A stretch of 64,000 nt of DNA. Source: Pseudomonas moraviensis (GTDB lineage Bacteria; Pseudomonadota; Gammaproteobacteria; Pseudomonadales; Pseudomonadaceae). Where the stretch lies: assembly GCF_900105805.1 (NCBI RefSeq), contig NZ_LT629788.1, positions 1,178,001 to 1,242,000 on the forward strand. The letters run 5' to 3'. Shown here piece by piece: positions 1 through 7,670 of the stretch; position 1 is the first letter of the stretch, and the number at the start of each line of letters is the position of its first letter. Below the pieces are notes generated by a model. The model was not told the origin of the DNA. It saw only the letters and a list, made by a program, of their open reading frames with translations, and made no database searches. The translations under genes were made by a program, and so were the position numbers.

Positions 1-1042
1 TGCGCGCCTCCAGTATCAGGTTGAACGGTGTCTGCGCGGCGCGGCGGAACTGCTTGAACCCGGCTTCGGTGAATACCTTGCGCAAGCGTAGCTCTCCGGC
101 CTGGGCACCGAGCCCGAGGCCGACTTCCTGTGACAGCGAATTGGGTGTGCAAATAAACGTCGAGGCGGCGTAGAACAGGCGCCCGACCGCGTTGAGATTG
201 TCGTCCAGTTTGTCGTTGGCGAAGGGTTCGACCAGCAACACCGTGCCGTCGTCTTTCAGCGCCTCATGGGCATGGCGGGCGGCGCCGACCGGGTCGCCCA
301 TGTCGTGCAGGCAATCGAAAAAGCAAATCAGGTCGTAGTCGCTGCCGGGATAGTTTTTCGCCGTGCCCTCGAAGAATCTGGCGCGGTTGCCCACGCCACC
401 TTCTTCGGCCCGTTGCGTGGCGACGGTGACGGAGGGCGCGTGGAAGTCGAAGCCGACAAACTGCGACCTGGGAAACGCCTGGGCCATGATCACCGTCGAG
501 GCGCCGTGGCCGCAGCCGATGTCGGCGACTTTGGCGCCGCGTTCCAGTTTCGCCACCACGCCTTCCAGTGCCGGCAGCCATTCAGCGATCAGGTGACCTT
601 TGTAGCCGGGGCGGAAGAAGCGTTCGGTGCCGCTGAACATGCACGGGTGGTGATCGCCCCAGGACAGCGCGCCATTGCCACGCATGGCTTTGACCAGTTT
701 GTCCTTGTCATGGAAAAACGACGCCACTACGCCGAGACCGCCGGCGACGTACACCGGCGAATCCTCCACGGCCAACGCCAGCGCCTGTTCTTCCGGCAAG
801 CGAAACTGACCGTCGAGGTGCTCCATGTAACCGGATGCGGCGTGGGCGCTGAGCCACTCGCGTACCAGACGCGGATTGCAGGTGGTTTTTGCTGCGAGGG
901 CTTCGGGGCTGATCGGTTGGCTGTCGGCCATCGCCCGGTACAGACCGAGTTCTTCGCCGACGATGACATTGGCCAGCATCGCCGCGCCGCCCATGTCGCT
1001 GACCAGTTTGCCCATGAATTCGTTGAGCTTCGCCTCATTCAT
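1..1042 (-). CDS. SAM-dependent methyltransferase with N-terminal winged helix (3' end cut by window edge)
   Basis: The gene reads leftward from an ATG at 1042 and is still open at base 1, so only its last few codons are missing. Residues 1-90 look like the dimerisation/winged-helix domain of small-molecule methyltransferases. A class I Rossmann SAM-binding domain follows, with the glycine motif VADIGCGHGAS at about residues 172-182 and an acidic loop VGFDFH after it. The C-terminal part (LLVEPFANDKL, then FNLILEAR at the edge) fits the Rv2258c-like methyltransferase group. The substrate cannot be told from sequence. It lies 150 bp downstream of a histidine kinase gene on the same strand, but nothing ties it to that system. 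Family confidence is high; role unknown. Confidence 0.85.
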   Translation of the reverse strand, partial: MNEAKLNEFMGKLVSDMGGAAMLANVIVGEELGLYRAMADSQPISPEALAAKTTCNPRLVREWLSAHAASGYMEHLDGQFRLPEEQALALAVEDSPVYVAGGLGVVASFFHDKDKLVKAMRGNGALSWGDHHPCMFSGTERFFRPGYKGHLIAEWLPALEGVVAKLERGAKVADIGCGHGASTVIMAQAFPRSQFVGFDFHAPSVTVATQRAEEGGVGNRARFFEGTAKNYPGSDYDLICFFDCLHDMGDPVGAARHAHEALKDDGTVLLVEPFANDKLDDNLNAVGRLFYAASTFICTPNSLSQEVGLGLGAQAGELRLRKVFTEAGFKQFRRAAQTPFNLILEAR

Positions 1043-1192
1043 CACGTGTGCTCCTGAAACAGGATCAAGGTCCGGCGGCGTTGAATGTCGAGGCAGGCGC
1101 CACCGGGCGGTGGTCACGGATAGGGGCAGGGCACAGCAGAAGTCCTGCGGCCCCCTCGACTGGGTACTGATTGAGTCTAGTCGGTGTTTTTC

Positions 1193-2503
1193 TCAGCGTG
1201 GCAGCGGCAACCTGAGCTCAGCGCACAGGCCGCCGCCCTCGCGATTGCTCAGCAGCAGCGAACCACCCAGCGCCATCGCCAATTGCTGGGCAATTGCCAG
1301 CCCGAGTCCGGTGCCACCGGTGTCGCGGTTGCGCGAGTTTTCCACGCGATAAAACGGTTCCAGCACCTGCGCCAGTTCGGCCTCGGCGATGCCCGGGCCG
1401 CGATCGAGGACTTTCACCGACAGGCTGTTGCCCTGCGCTTCGACCTGCAGTTGCGCGGCGCCGGCGAATTTCAGGGCGTTGTCGGTCAGGTTCACCAGGA
1501 CCCGGCGCAGCGCTTGCGGACGGGTTTCGATCACCGCTTTGCTCTTGCCGCCGAGCTGCACGTCCTTGCCCATGTCCTGATAGTCGAACACGAGGCTGTC
1601 GAGGAACGAGTCGAGATCGGTACGGCGGCTTTCTTCGGTGGCGCCGTGAACGCTGCGGGCGTAGGCCACGCCTTCGCGCACCAGATGTTCGATCTCGCCG
1701 AGGTCGCTGCTCAGTTTGTCTTTTTCCACCGAGTCGTCCATGAACTCCGCACGCAATTTCATCCGGGTGATCGGTGTTTGCAAGTCGTGGGAAATCGCGG
1801 CGAGCAGTTGCATGCGTTCTTTCAGGTAGGCGGCGATGCGCGTCTGCATGGCGTTGAACGCCCGCGCTGCGTGGACCACTTCGGTCGGTCCCTGCTCGTC
1901 GAGTTTGATCGGATGCGCGTTGGGGTCGAGCGTTTCCACCGCATTGGCCAGGCGGGTGAGGGGGCGAATGGCGATGCGCACGGCGAGCCAGGTGCAGAGG
2001 ATCAGCAGCGCCAGCTGGCCCAGCAGCACCACTGGCAACCACGGCGACAGCGGCACCATCGCCGGACGGATATCGATGGTCACCGGGCTACCGTCGCTCA
2101 GGCGCAGATGGCCCTGGAAATGCCGTCTCGGACCGCCGGGAACCTCGGTAAACACCAATGGATAAGTGCCGCCGATGGCCGCGGTAATCGAGGCAATCGC
2201 AACGGATTCTTCAGCCGAGGTCACCGGCATGCCCGGTTCGCCCTCATTGAGCAGGTAGCCGTAATTGCGCCGTGCCAGGCGCGGCAACCAGGCCTCGCGT
2301 TCGGCGGCGGGCAGGCGATCGAGGATCGCCATCGAGGTCGAGACGTCGGTTTCAAGGTTGCCGAGCATGGTGCTTTTCGCGCTCTGGTAGCGCTCGTAAT
2401 ACTGCGCGCCGAACGACAGGCCCTGCGCCAGAATCAGCCCGATCAGAAAAATCAGCGAGAGGCGCGAGGCGAGGGTGCGCGGCCATTGCAGCTTGAGTTT
2501 CAT
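1193..2503 (-). CDS. sensor histidine kinase, OmpR-partner type
   Basis: A 436-residue inner-membrane kinase. A membrane segment lies at about 15-35 and a second at about 155-178, enclosing a periplasmic domain of roughly 120 residues. HAMP and HisKA domains follow, with the phospho-acceptor His239 in AAISHDLQTPITRMK, then an HATPase domain with an N-box (NLTDNALKF, about 339-347), a G1 box (DRGPG, 367-371) and a G2 box (GGTGLGLAI, about 396-404). Its start overlaps the end of the response-regulator gene by 4 bp (ATGA), so the two are translationally coupled. Divergent genes encode secreted proteins and the thiol-redox protein DipZ, so the signal may be periplasmic redox or metal stress. That is inference; the sensor domain itself is not recognisable. 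Confidence 0.93.
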   Translation of the reverse strand: MKLKLQWPRTLASRLSLIFLIGLILAQGLSFGAQYYERYQSAKSTMLGNLETDVSTSMAILDRLPAAEREAWLPRLARRNYGYLLNEGEPGMPVTSAEESVAIASITAAIGGTYPLVFTEVPGGPRRHFQGHLRLSDGSPVTIDIRPAMVPLSPWLPVVLLGQLALLILCTWLAVRIAIRPLTRLANAVETLDPNAHPIKLDEQGPTEVVHAARAFNAMQTRIAAYLKERMQLLAAISHDLQTPITRMKLRAEFMDDSVEKDKLSSDLGEIEHLVREGVAYARSVHGATEESRRTDLDSFLDSLVFDYQDMGKDVQLGGKSKAVIETRPQALRRVLVNLTDNALKFAGAAQLQVEAQGNSLSVKVLDRGPGIAEAELAQVLEPFYRVENSRNRDTGGTGLGLAIAQQLAMALGGSLLLSNREGGGLCAELRLPLPR

Positions 2504-3240
2504 GCCGACGCCCCAAGCAGTTCGACCGGCAGCGAAAACACATAACCTTCACTGCGCACAGTCTTGATGTAGGCCGGTTCGCGGGCATCGTCAAGCAGAC
2601 GTTGACGCAAGCGACTGACCAACAGATCGATGGAACGGTCGAACAAGTCGGCTTCGCGTCCCTGGGTCAGGTTGAGCAACTGATCGCGGCTGAGCACCCG
2701 TTGCGGGTGGTCGAGGAACACCCGCAGCAGGCGGTATTCGGCGCCACTGAGGGCAACCATGGTGCCGTCGCTGTCGAGCAGGTGACGCGCCGAAGTGTCC
2801 AGTTGCCAGCGACCGAAGGCCAGCAAGCGTCCGGCTTCGGTGACCACCAGGTTCGGCGGCAGCATGCGGGTGCGGCGCAATACCGCGTTGATCCGCGCCA
2901 GCAGTTCGCGGGCGGCGAACGGTTTGGTCAGGTAATCGTCGGCGCCCATTTCCAGGCCGATGATGCGGTCGGTTTCATCGTTGCGCGCGGTGAGCATCAG
3001 CACCGGCGTCGCCTTGTGTTTGCCCACGCGCAATTCGCGGCACAGCTGCAGACCATCGTCGCCGGGCATCATGATGTCGAGCACGATCAGGTCGACAGTA
3101 TTGGCATCCAGGAAGCTGCGCATCTGCCGGCCATCGGCGACCACTGTGGTGCGCAGGCCGTTTTTCTTCAGGTAGTTGCCTACCAGTTCACGGATCTCGC
3201 GGTCGTCGTCGACGATGAGAATGTGATCGACATGTTCCAT
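2500..3240 (-). CDS. OmpR-family response regulator
   Basis: A 246-residue regulator. The N-terminal receiver has the acidic pair Asp11-Asp12, phospho-acceptor Asp55 in LIVLDIMMPGDDG, Thr84 and Lys106 (DYLTKPF). The C-terminal winged-helix DNA-binding domain includes EYRLLRVFLDHPQRVLSRDQL and ends with the usual KTVRSEGYVF wing. It is the first gene of a leftward pair with the kinase (4-bp overlap). Its upstream region holds two composite TGTATC/GATACA sites with 10-bp direct-repeat spacing, the geometry OmpR-family dimers bind, so autoregulation and control of the divergent genes are likely. The specific orthologue name is uncertain (CusR/RstA-like), so no symbol is given. Confidence 0.93.
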   Translation of the reverse strand: MEHVDHILIVDDDREIRELVGNYLKKNGLRTTVVADGRQMRSFLDANTVDLIVLDIMMPGDDGLQLCRELRVGKHKATPVLMLTARNDETDRIIGLEMGADDYLTKPFAARELLARINAVLRRTRMLPPNLVVTEAGRLLAFGRWQLDTSARHLLDSDGTMVALSGAEYRLLRVFLDHPQRVLSRDQLLNLTQGREADLFDRSIDLLVSRLRQRLLDDAREPAYIKTVRSEGYVFSLPVELLGASA

Positions 3241-3312
3241 CGGTTCAAGCCTCTGTCAAAAGGGGAATGCCGTGCAGTCTATAGCGCCGGAAACCGCACG
3301 CCTGCCTGCCTT

Positions 3313-3415
3313 TGTATTGCAGTGTATCTGCCGCAACGGCGGATACACGCCGACGCAAAAACGCGATTTTTACCGGGGTTTGTATCGCTGTGTATCTACA
3401 CATGGCGTGGATACA
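3313..3415. promoter_or_regulatory. two composite operator-like sites in the divergent promoter region
   Basis: Two copies of the same architecture are visible. Copy 1: TGTATT at 3313, TGTATC at 3323, then GATACA at 3342. Copy 2: TGTATC at 3381, TGTATC at 3391, then GATACA at 3410. In both, the direct half-sites start 10 bp apart, and the inverted half-site follows after exactly 13 bp (TGTATC-N13-GATACA). The copies are 68 bp apart. They lie between the response-regulator start (3240) and the DUF2790 gene (3539), so they are the obvious candidate binding sites for that regulator. The pattern is directly visible; the protein that binds it is inferred. Confidence 0.7.
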
Positions 3416-3538
3416 CAACGAGTGATTCTCGTCCTTTCCTGACACAGACGCGATACCTCGAGCGCCTCAAATAGGCTCCATCGAGGCACACACAGATTGC
3501 CTCGGCTCAAAACCCACTGAAGCCTTGAGGACACCACC

Positions 3539-3802
3539 ATGAACAACAAATCCGTATTCGCCGCCTGCCTGTTCGCCGCTCTGAACATCTGCACCCTGTC
3601 GGCCCACGCCGAAGCTGACGTCAGCCGGCAAACCTACACCTACGGCACCCATCTGGATATCAAGAAAGTGCTGTCGATGACCGAAGACACCTCGGTGACC
3701 TGCGGCATCACCGAGGCGCGCATGACCTACCTCGATTCCGCCGGCAAGACCCGCGAGCTGGATTACAGCAAATTCGCTGACGGCTGCAACAACCAGAACT
3801 GA
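3539..3802 (+). CDS. secreted DUF2790 protein
   Basis: A small 87-residue protein with a signal peptide (MNNKSVFAACLFAALN..., cleavage expected after ...LSAHA, about residue 22). The mature part (YTYGTHLDIKKVLSM, CGITEARMTYLDSAGK, ELDY) matches the DUF2790 family, common in Pseudomonas and often found next to metal- or stress-responsive two-component systems. One conserved cysteine is seen near residue 56 and another near the C terminus. It is the first gene rightward from the paired operators and precedes the repeat protein (33-bp gap) and DipZ, probably as one operon. Molecular function is unknown. Confidence 0.88.
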   Translation: MNNKSVFAACLFAALNICTLSAHAEADVSRQTYTYGTHLDIKKVLSMTEDTSVTCGITEARMTYLDSAGKTRELDYSKFADGCNNQN

Positions 3803-3835
3803 GTCATCCCTACTTTTTCTGCAAGGAGTTTTGCC

Positions 3836-4216
3836 ATGAACAACGTCTCGCGCTTTCTGACCGCAGCAGCCTTCGCCTTCACCGGTGCCGCCGCCCACGC
3901 CAACAGTGCCTTGGAGCAGAGCAGTTGCGCCAGCAGCACCTGCTTCCAGCTGACCACAGTGGCGAAGGAGGGCAGCGATGCACTGATCGCCGCTGACGGC
4001 TCCAGCCGCACGCCGCAGGGCCAGACGCTCGCCGCTGACGGCTCCAGCCGCACGCCGCAGGGCCAGACGCTTGCCGCTGATGGTTCGAGCCGCACGCCGC
4101 AGGGCCAGACGCTTGCCGCTGACGGTTCCAGCCGCACACCGCAGGGCCAACTGGTCGCGGAAAACGGTGCCAGTCGCACGCCACAAGCGCAGTTGCTGGA
4201 CGGCCAGAACGCATGA
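3836..4216 (+). CDS. secreted protein built of five 14-residue repeats
   Basis: A 126-residue protein with a clear signal peptide (cleavage after about residue 22, AAAHA). A short segment with two cysteines (SSCASSTCF) follows, then five tandem 14-residue repeats of consensus AADGSSRTPQGQTL, the last one diverged (AENGASRTPQAQLL). The repeats are polar, without cysteines or hydrophobic core positions, suggesting an extended or disordered, surface- or periplasm-exposed stretch. I do not recognise a characterised family. It sits between the DUF2790 gene and DipZ, downstream of the putative operators, so it probably belongs to the same stress-responsive operon. Role unknown. Confidence 0.8.
   Translation: MNNVSRFLTAAAFAFTGAAAHANSALEQSSCASSTCFQLTTVAKEGSDALIAADGSSRTPQGQTLAADGSSRTPQGQTLAADGSSRTPQGQTLAADGSSRTPQGQLVAENGASRTPQAQLLDGQNA
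3989..4198 (+). repeat. five tandem 42-bp coding repeats
   Basis: In-frame direct repeats of 42 bp (14 codons) within the secreted protein gene. The first four copies are nearly identical in DNA, differing mainly at synonymous sites; the fifth is diverged. Such near identity implies recent duplication and makes copy number prone to change between strains. Confidence 0.9.
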
Positions 4217-4306
4217 GCCACGGCGTCAATAAAGCGAGCTAGCGAGGCGGACATATCCCCTCGCTGCCCGGTTGTGCGCCCAGCCCCCATTTCAAGGTGA
4301 CCCGTC

Positions 4307-5518
4307 ATGTACCTCATCGCATTTCTCGGCGGTCTGCTGACCGTCCTCAGTCCGTGCATCCTCCCGGTGGTGCCGTTTCTGTTCGCTGGCGCCAACCGTA
4401 CACGCTCCTCGATCCTGCTCACCCTCGGCGGCATGGCGCTGACCTTTGCGTTGATCTCCAGCCTCGCCGTGGTCAGCAGCGAGTGGGTGATTGAGGCCAG
4501 CAACACCGGCCGCCACGTGGCCCTGTTGGTCATGGCGCTGTTTGCCCTGTCGCTGATCTCGGCCCGGGTCGGCGACTGGCTGACCAAACCCTTTGTCGCG
4601 TTGGGCAATCGCCTCGATCAGGACACCCGTAAACGCGCAGGACCCATGGCCTCGATCATGCTCGGTGTCGCCACCGGCCTGTTGTGGGCGCCTTGTGCCG
4701 GGCCGATCCTTGGAGTAATTCTCACCGGCGCGATGCTGCAAGGTGCCAATGCCCAGACCAGCCTGTTGCTGCTGGCTTACGGTGCCGGCAGCGCCTTGTC
4801 GCTGGGCACGTTGATCTTCGCCGGGCGCGGTCTGGTCAATCGACTGAAGCCGTCGATCCCGTTCAGTGGCTGGTTGCGCCGCGGTGCCGGGGTTGCGGTG
4901 CTGGCTACGGTCGCAGTGATCGCCACCGGCGCGGACAAAACCCTGCTCGCCAACACCTCTTCGGAAGGCGTTGCCAGCGTCGAGAAAAACGTCCTGGAAA
5001 ACGTGCCAAAAGTGGTCGACTACTTCGTCAGCAAGGTCCGCGCGGATTCGATGATGGACGACGCCCAAGGCGCGATGCCGTCGCTGTCCGGCGCCGTGCA
5101 GTGGCTCAACTCCCCGGAACTCAGCGCCGAATCCCTGCGCGGCAAAGTGGTGCTGGTGGATTTCTGGACCTACGACTGCATCAACTGCCAGCACACCCTT
5201 CCGTATGTCAAAGACTGGGCGCAGAAGTATGAGAAGGACGGCCTGGTGGTGATCGGCGTGCATACGCCGGAGTACGGCTACGAACGCATCATCGACAACG
5301 TCAAGGATCAGGTGAAAAAACTCGGCATCACCTACCCGGTCGCGATCGACAACGACTATGCGATCTGGCGCCACTTCGACAACCAGTACTGGCCGGCGCA
5401 TTACCTGATCGACGCCAAGGGCCAAGTGCGTTACAGCCACTTCGGTGAAGGTCGTTATGCGGAGCAGGAGCAGATGATCAAGCAGTTGCTGGAGGAGGCC
5501 AAGGCGCCGGCGGCTTGA
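4307..5518 (+). CDS. dipZ: DipZ-type thiol-disulfide transporter (CcdA domain fused to TlpA-like thioredoxin)
   Basis: A 403-residue protein. The N-terminal half is a CcdA/DsbD-like membrane domain of about six segments, with the two intramembrane cysteines that relay electrons: Cys17 (LSPCILPVVPF) and Cys130 (LLWAPCAGPI). A periplasmic TlpA/thioredoxin-like domain follows, with the CxxC pair Cys291-Cys294 (TYDCINCQHTLP) and family motifs VIGVHTPEYGYE and WPAHYLIDAKG. Known role of the family: moving reducing equivalents from cytoplasmic thioredoxin to periplasmic protein thiols. No separate C-terminal domain of longer DipZ proteins is present. Its place after two secreted proteins and a divergent two-component system points to a periplasmic redox-repair or metal-stress operon. 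A 32-bp perfect palindrome follows the stop. Confidence 0.9.
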   Translation: MYLIAFLGGLLTVLSPCILPVVPFLFAGANRTRSSILLTLGGMALTFALISSLAVVSSEWVIEASNTGRHVALLVMALFALSLISARVGDWLTKPFVALGNRLDQDTRKRAGPMASIMLGVATGLLWAPCAGPILGVILTGAMLQGANAQTSLLLLAYGAGSALSLGTLIFAGRGLVNRLKPSIPFSGWLRRGAGVAVLATVAVIATGADKTLLANTSSEGVASVEKNVLENVPKVVDYFVSKVRADSMMDDAQGAMPSLSGAVQWLNSPELSAESLRGKVVLVDFWTYDCINCQHTLPYVKDWAQKYEKDGLVVIGVHTPEYGYERIIDNVKDQVKKLGITYPVAIDNDYAIWRHFDNQYWPAHYLIDAKGQVRYSHFGEGRYAEQEQMIKQLLEEAKAPAA

Positions 5519-5528
5519 TGACAACAAC

Positions 5529-5560
5529 AATGGCTCATGGGTCGCGACCCATGAGCCATT
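5529..5560. terminator. perfect 32-bp palindrome downstream of dipZ
   Basis: The sequence from AATGGCTCATGGGTCG at 5529 to its exact reverse complement ending at 5560 is a gap-free palindrome. It starts 10 bp after the DipZ stop codon and can fold into a long hairpin. There is no U-tract on either side, so it is either a factor-assisted terminator/mRNA-stabilising hairpin or a protein-binding palindrome. Confidence 0.5.
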
Positions 5561-5753
5561 GCCAGTATCTGCAGCCCTATGCCAGCCAACCTGTTTCATG
5601 GGCTTGACAGATTTCCACCGCTCATCGGCAAAGTCCCCGGTTTATGGGCTCGCCGGACGATTGACAGGGACGCCGGGCAGCCTCGGCGCGATAGTGAGCA
5701 AGCACGGTCCGCGTCGCAGCCTGTGCATTCTCTCTGCCACGGAGCTCGCTGTC

Positions 5754-6566
5754 ATGAGTACCCCGATTGATCTCACTGCCCTGAAGGAACGTCAGAAAGT
5801 CGCTTGGGCCAGTGGCGACTACGCCGTGATCGGCACCACGTTGCAAATCGTCGGCGAATGCCTCGCCGAAGCCTGCGATCTGCGTTGTGACGAAGAAGTG
5901 CTGGATGTCGCTGCCGGCAACGGCAACGCCACTCTGGCAGCGGCGCGGCGCGGTTGTGTGGTGACCTCGACCGATTACGTGGCGGCACTGCTGGAGCGCG
6001 GTCAGGACCGCGCCCGGGCCGAGCATCTGGAGGTGATTTTCCATGTGGCCGATGCCGAAGCGCTGCCGTTTCCCGACGAAAGCTACGACGCCGTGCTGTC
6101 CACGTTTGGGGTGATGTTTGCGCCCGATCAGGTGACCGCTGCGAGTGAGCTGGGCCGGGTCTGTCGTCGGGGCGGGCGGATCGGTATGGCGAACTGGACG
6201 CCGGAGGGCTTCGTCGGTCAGATGTTCAAGATCCTCGGTCAGCATCTGCCACCGCCTGCGGTTGCACAGCCTCCATCGAATTGGGGCTCGGATGCATGGC
6301 TGCACAAGCATTTCGATGATCGCGATTTTGTCGTGCGGGTGACGCGCAACCATTTCAACTTCCGCTATCGCTCCGCGGCGCATTTCATTGACATCTTTCG
6401 CCACTGGTACGGGCCGGTGCACAAGGCGTTTGCGGTGTTGACGCCAGAGGCTGGGCAGGCGCTGGAGGAGGATCTGACAGAGTTGCTCAACCGCTCGAAC
6501 CGGGCGGGGGAGGCGTCGCTGGTGGTGCCGAGTGAGTATCTGGAAGTGGTGATAACCAAACGTTAG
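5754..6566 (+). CDS. class I SAM-dependent methyltransferase
   Basis: A 270-residue protein. The start at 5754 is chosen because a GGAG box sits about 9 bp upstream and the sequence before it does not resemble the family. Motif I is VLDVAAGNGNATLAAARRG (about residues 46-64), followed by the acidic TSTDYV, then ADAEALPFPDESYDAVLSTF, typical of Methyltransf_11/UbiE-like enzymes. The later part (WTPEGFVGQMFKILGQH) is shared with a common family of Pseudomonas methyltransferases of unknown substrate. Single gene between the dipZ palindrome and a REPIN. Family is sure, substrate unknown. Confidence 0.88.
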   Translation: MSTPIDLTALKERQKVAWASGDYAVIGTTLQIVGECLAEACDLRCDEEVLDVAAGNGNATLAAARRGCVVTSTDYVAALLERGQDRARAEHLEVIFHVADAEALPFPDESYDAVLSTFGVMFAPDQVTAASELGRVCRRGGRIGMANWTPEGFVGQMFKILGQHLPPPAVAQPPSNWGSDAWLHKHFDDRDFVVRVTRNHFNFRYRSAAHFIDIFRHWYGPVHKAFAVLTPEAGQALEEDLTELLNRSNRAGEASLVVPSEYLEVVITKR

Positions 6567-6584
6567 TTCCGGACAAATAAACAA

Positions 6585-6681
6585 CCCCTGTAGGAGTGAG
6601 CCTGCTCGCGATAGCGGTGTATCAGTCGAATGATTTTCAGCTGACCCACCGCTATCGCGAGCAGGCTCACTCCTACAGGGG
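6585..6681. repeat. REPIN, type A (two inverted REPs)
   Basis: Two copies of a REP with core TAGGAGTGAGCCTGCTCGCG stand head to head, each extended by ATAGCGGT and separated by a short AT-richer loop. The whole unit can fold into one long hairpin. It lies in the space between convergent genes (methyltransferase and Pcs). Confidence 0.93.
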
Positions 6682-6688
6682 GATTTGC

Positions 6689-7411
6689 TTATTTCGAGTG
6701 GCCGCGATCAAACCACTCCAGCGCCGTGCGCCAGATGCAGATCCCCAGGAAATATGCCGACATCAGCAGCCACAAGCCCATCACCAGCGGGTTGATTACC
6801 GGGTGATTGAGCACCAGCGACAGACTGCACAACAGCCAGATCGCCGTCACCGCAATGTTGATCGGCATGAAGCGGCGAACGCGGAACGGGTGCAGGAACT
6901 TCATCCGCGTCACCGTCAGCAGCGCCAGACCGATCACGGTGAGGAAGGTGATCCACGGCCCCGGGCCAATGATGTACAGGCACAGCGCAACCACGTTCCA
7001 GGCCGCCGGGAAACCGACAAAGTAGTTGTCCTTGCTCTTCATGTTGACGTTGCAGAAGCAGAACAGCGAGGACACCAGAATCACCGACACCGTCAGCAAC
7101 AAGGTGTAATCGGGGAGGGGAATGTAGCGGTAGATAAACAGTGCCGGGATGAACACATAAGTCAGGTAGTCGATCACCAGATCAAGAATCGAGCCGTCGA
7201 AACTCGGCAACACCGATTGCACATTGACCTTGCGCGCCAGTGCGCCATCGAGGCCGTCGACGATCAGCGCTACGCCCAGCCACATCAGGCAATGGATCGG
7301 CTGGTTTTCCAGCAGGGCGAGGGTGGCAAGGAAGGCGGTGACCACGCCGGTCGCGGTAAAACCATGGGCGCCCCATGCTTTCAGCCTGGCGATGTGTACG
7401 GTGGATATCAC
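6689..7411 (-). CDS. pcs: phosphatidylcholine synthase
   Basis: A 240-residue integral membrane protein of the CDP-alcohol phosphatidyltransferase family. The signature D-x2-DG-x2-AR...G-x3-D-x3-D is seen as DGLDGALAR followed by FDGSILDLVIDY. The sequence (KAWGAHGFTATGVV, NMKSKDNYFVGFPAAWNV, MKFLHPFRVRRFMP) matches bacterial phosphatidylcholine synthase, which condenses choline with CDP-diacylglycerol at the inner membrane. A GTG at 7411 is preferred: GGAG lies 10 bp upstream and the N terminus then matches the family length, whereas the alternative TTG at 7438 has no ribosome-binding site. About eight membrane segments are expected. Downstream is a REPIN only. Confidence 0.88.
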   Translation of the reverse strand: MISTVHIARLKAWGAHGFTATGVVTAFLATLALLENQPIHCLMWLGVALIVDGLDGALARKVNVQSVLPSFDGSILDLVIDYLTYVFIPALFIYRYIPLPDYTLLLTVSVILVSSLFCFCNVNMKSKDNYFVGFPAAWNVVALCLYIIGPGPWITFLTVIGLALLTVTRMKFLHPFRVRRFMPINIAVTAIWLLCSLSLVLNHPVINPLVMGLWLLMSAYFLGICIWRTALEWFDRGHSK

Positions 7412-7670
7412 GGGGGCGTTCTCCAGAAAGTGAAGCAAGCCGGGTATCGCCCATCGTCAGGAAGGGCGTCGGCAAACCGGGTCGGGTTGCAGCTATCGAC
7501 CGGTTTGGCCGGGATAAGGTTCACCACCCTTGAATCTTAGCTGGCTGGCGGAAAATTTCTTGCGTAGCGATTCATCGATTATCGGGCGTCAGCCAAACGG
7601 TGCTGGCGCTATGGCCGCGTCGGTCTATCGTTGCCTGACGCAATCGGGCCGGGGCCTTGAGGATGACGAC

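Noticed and set aside
6596..7540. Open frames beginning MSLLAIA inside REPs (also at 28061 and others)
   Set aside because: The REP TAGGAGTGAGCCTGCTCGCG gives this peptide by chance in one frame; the frames run antisense to real genes.
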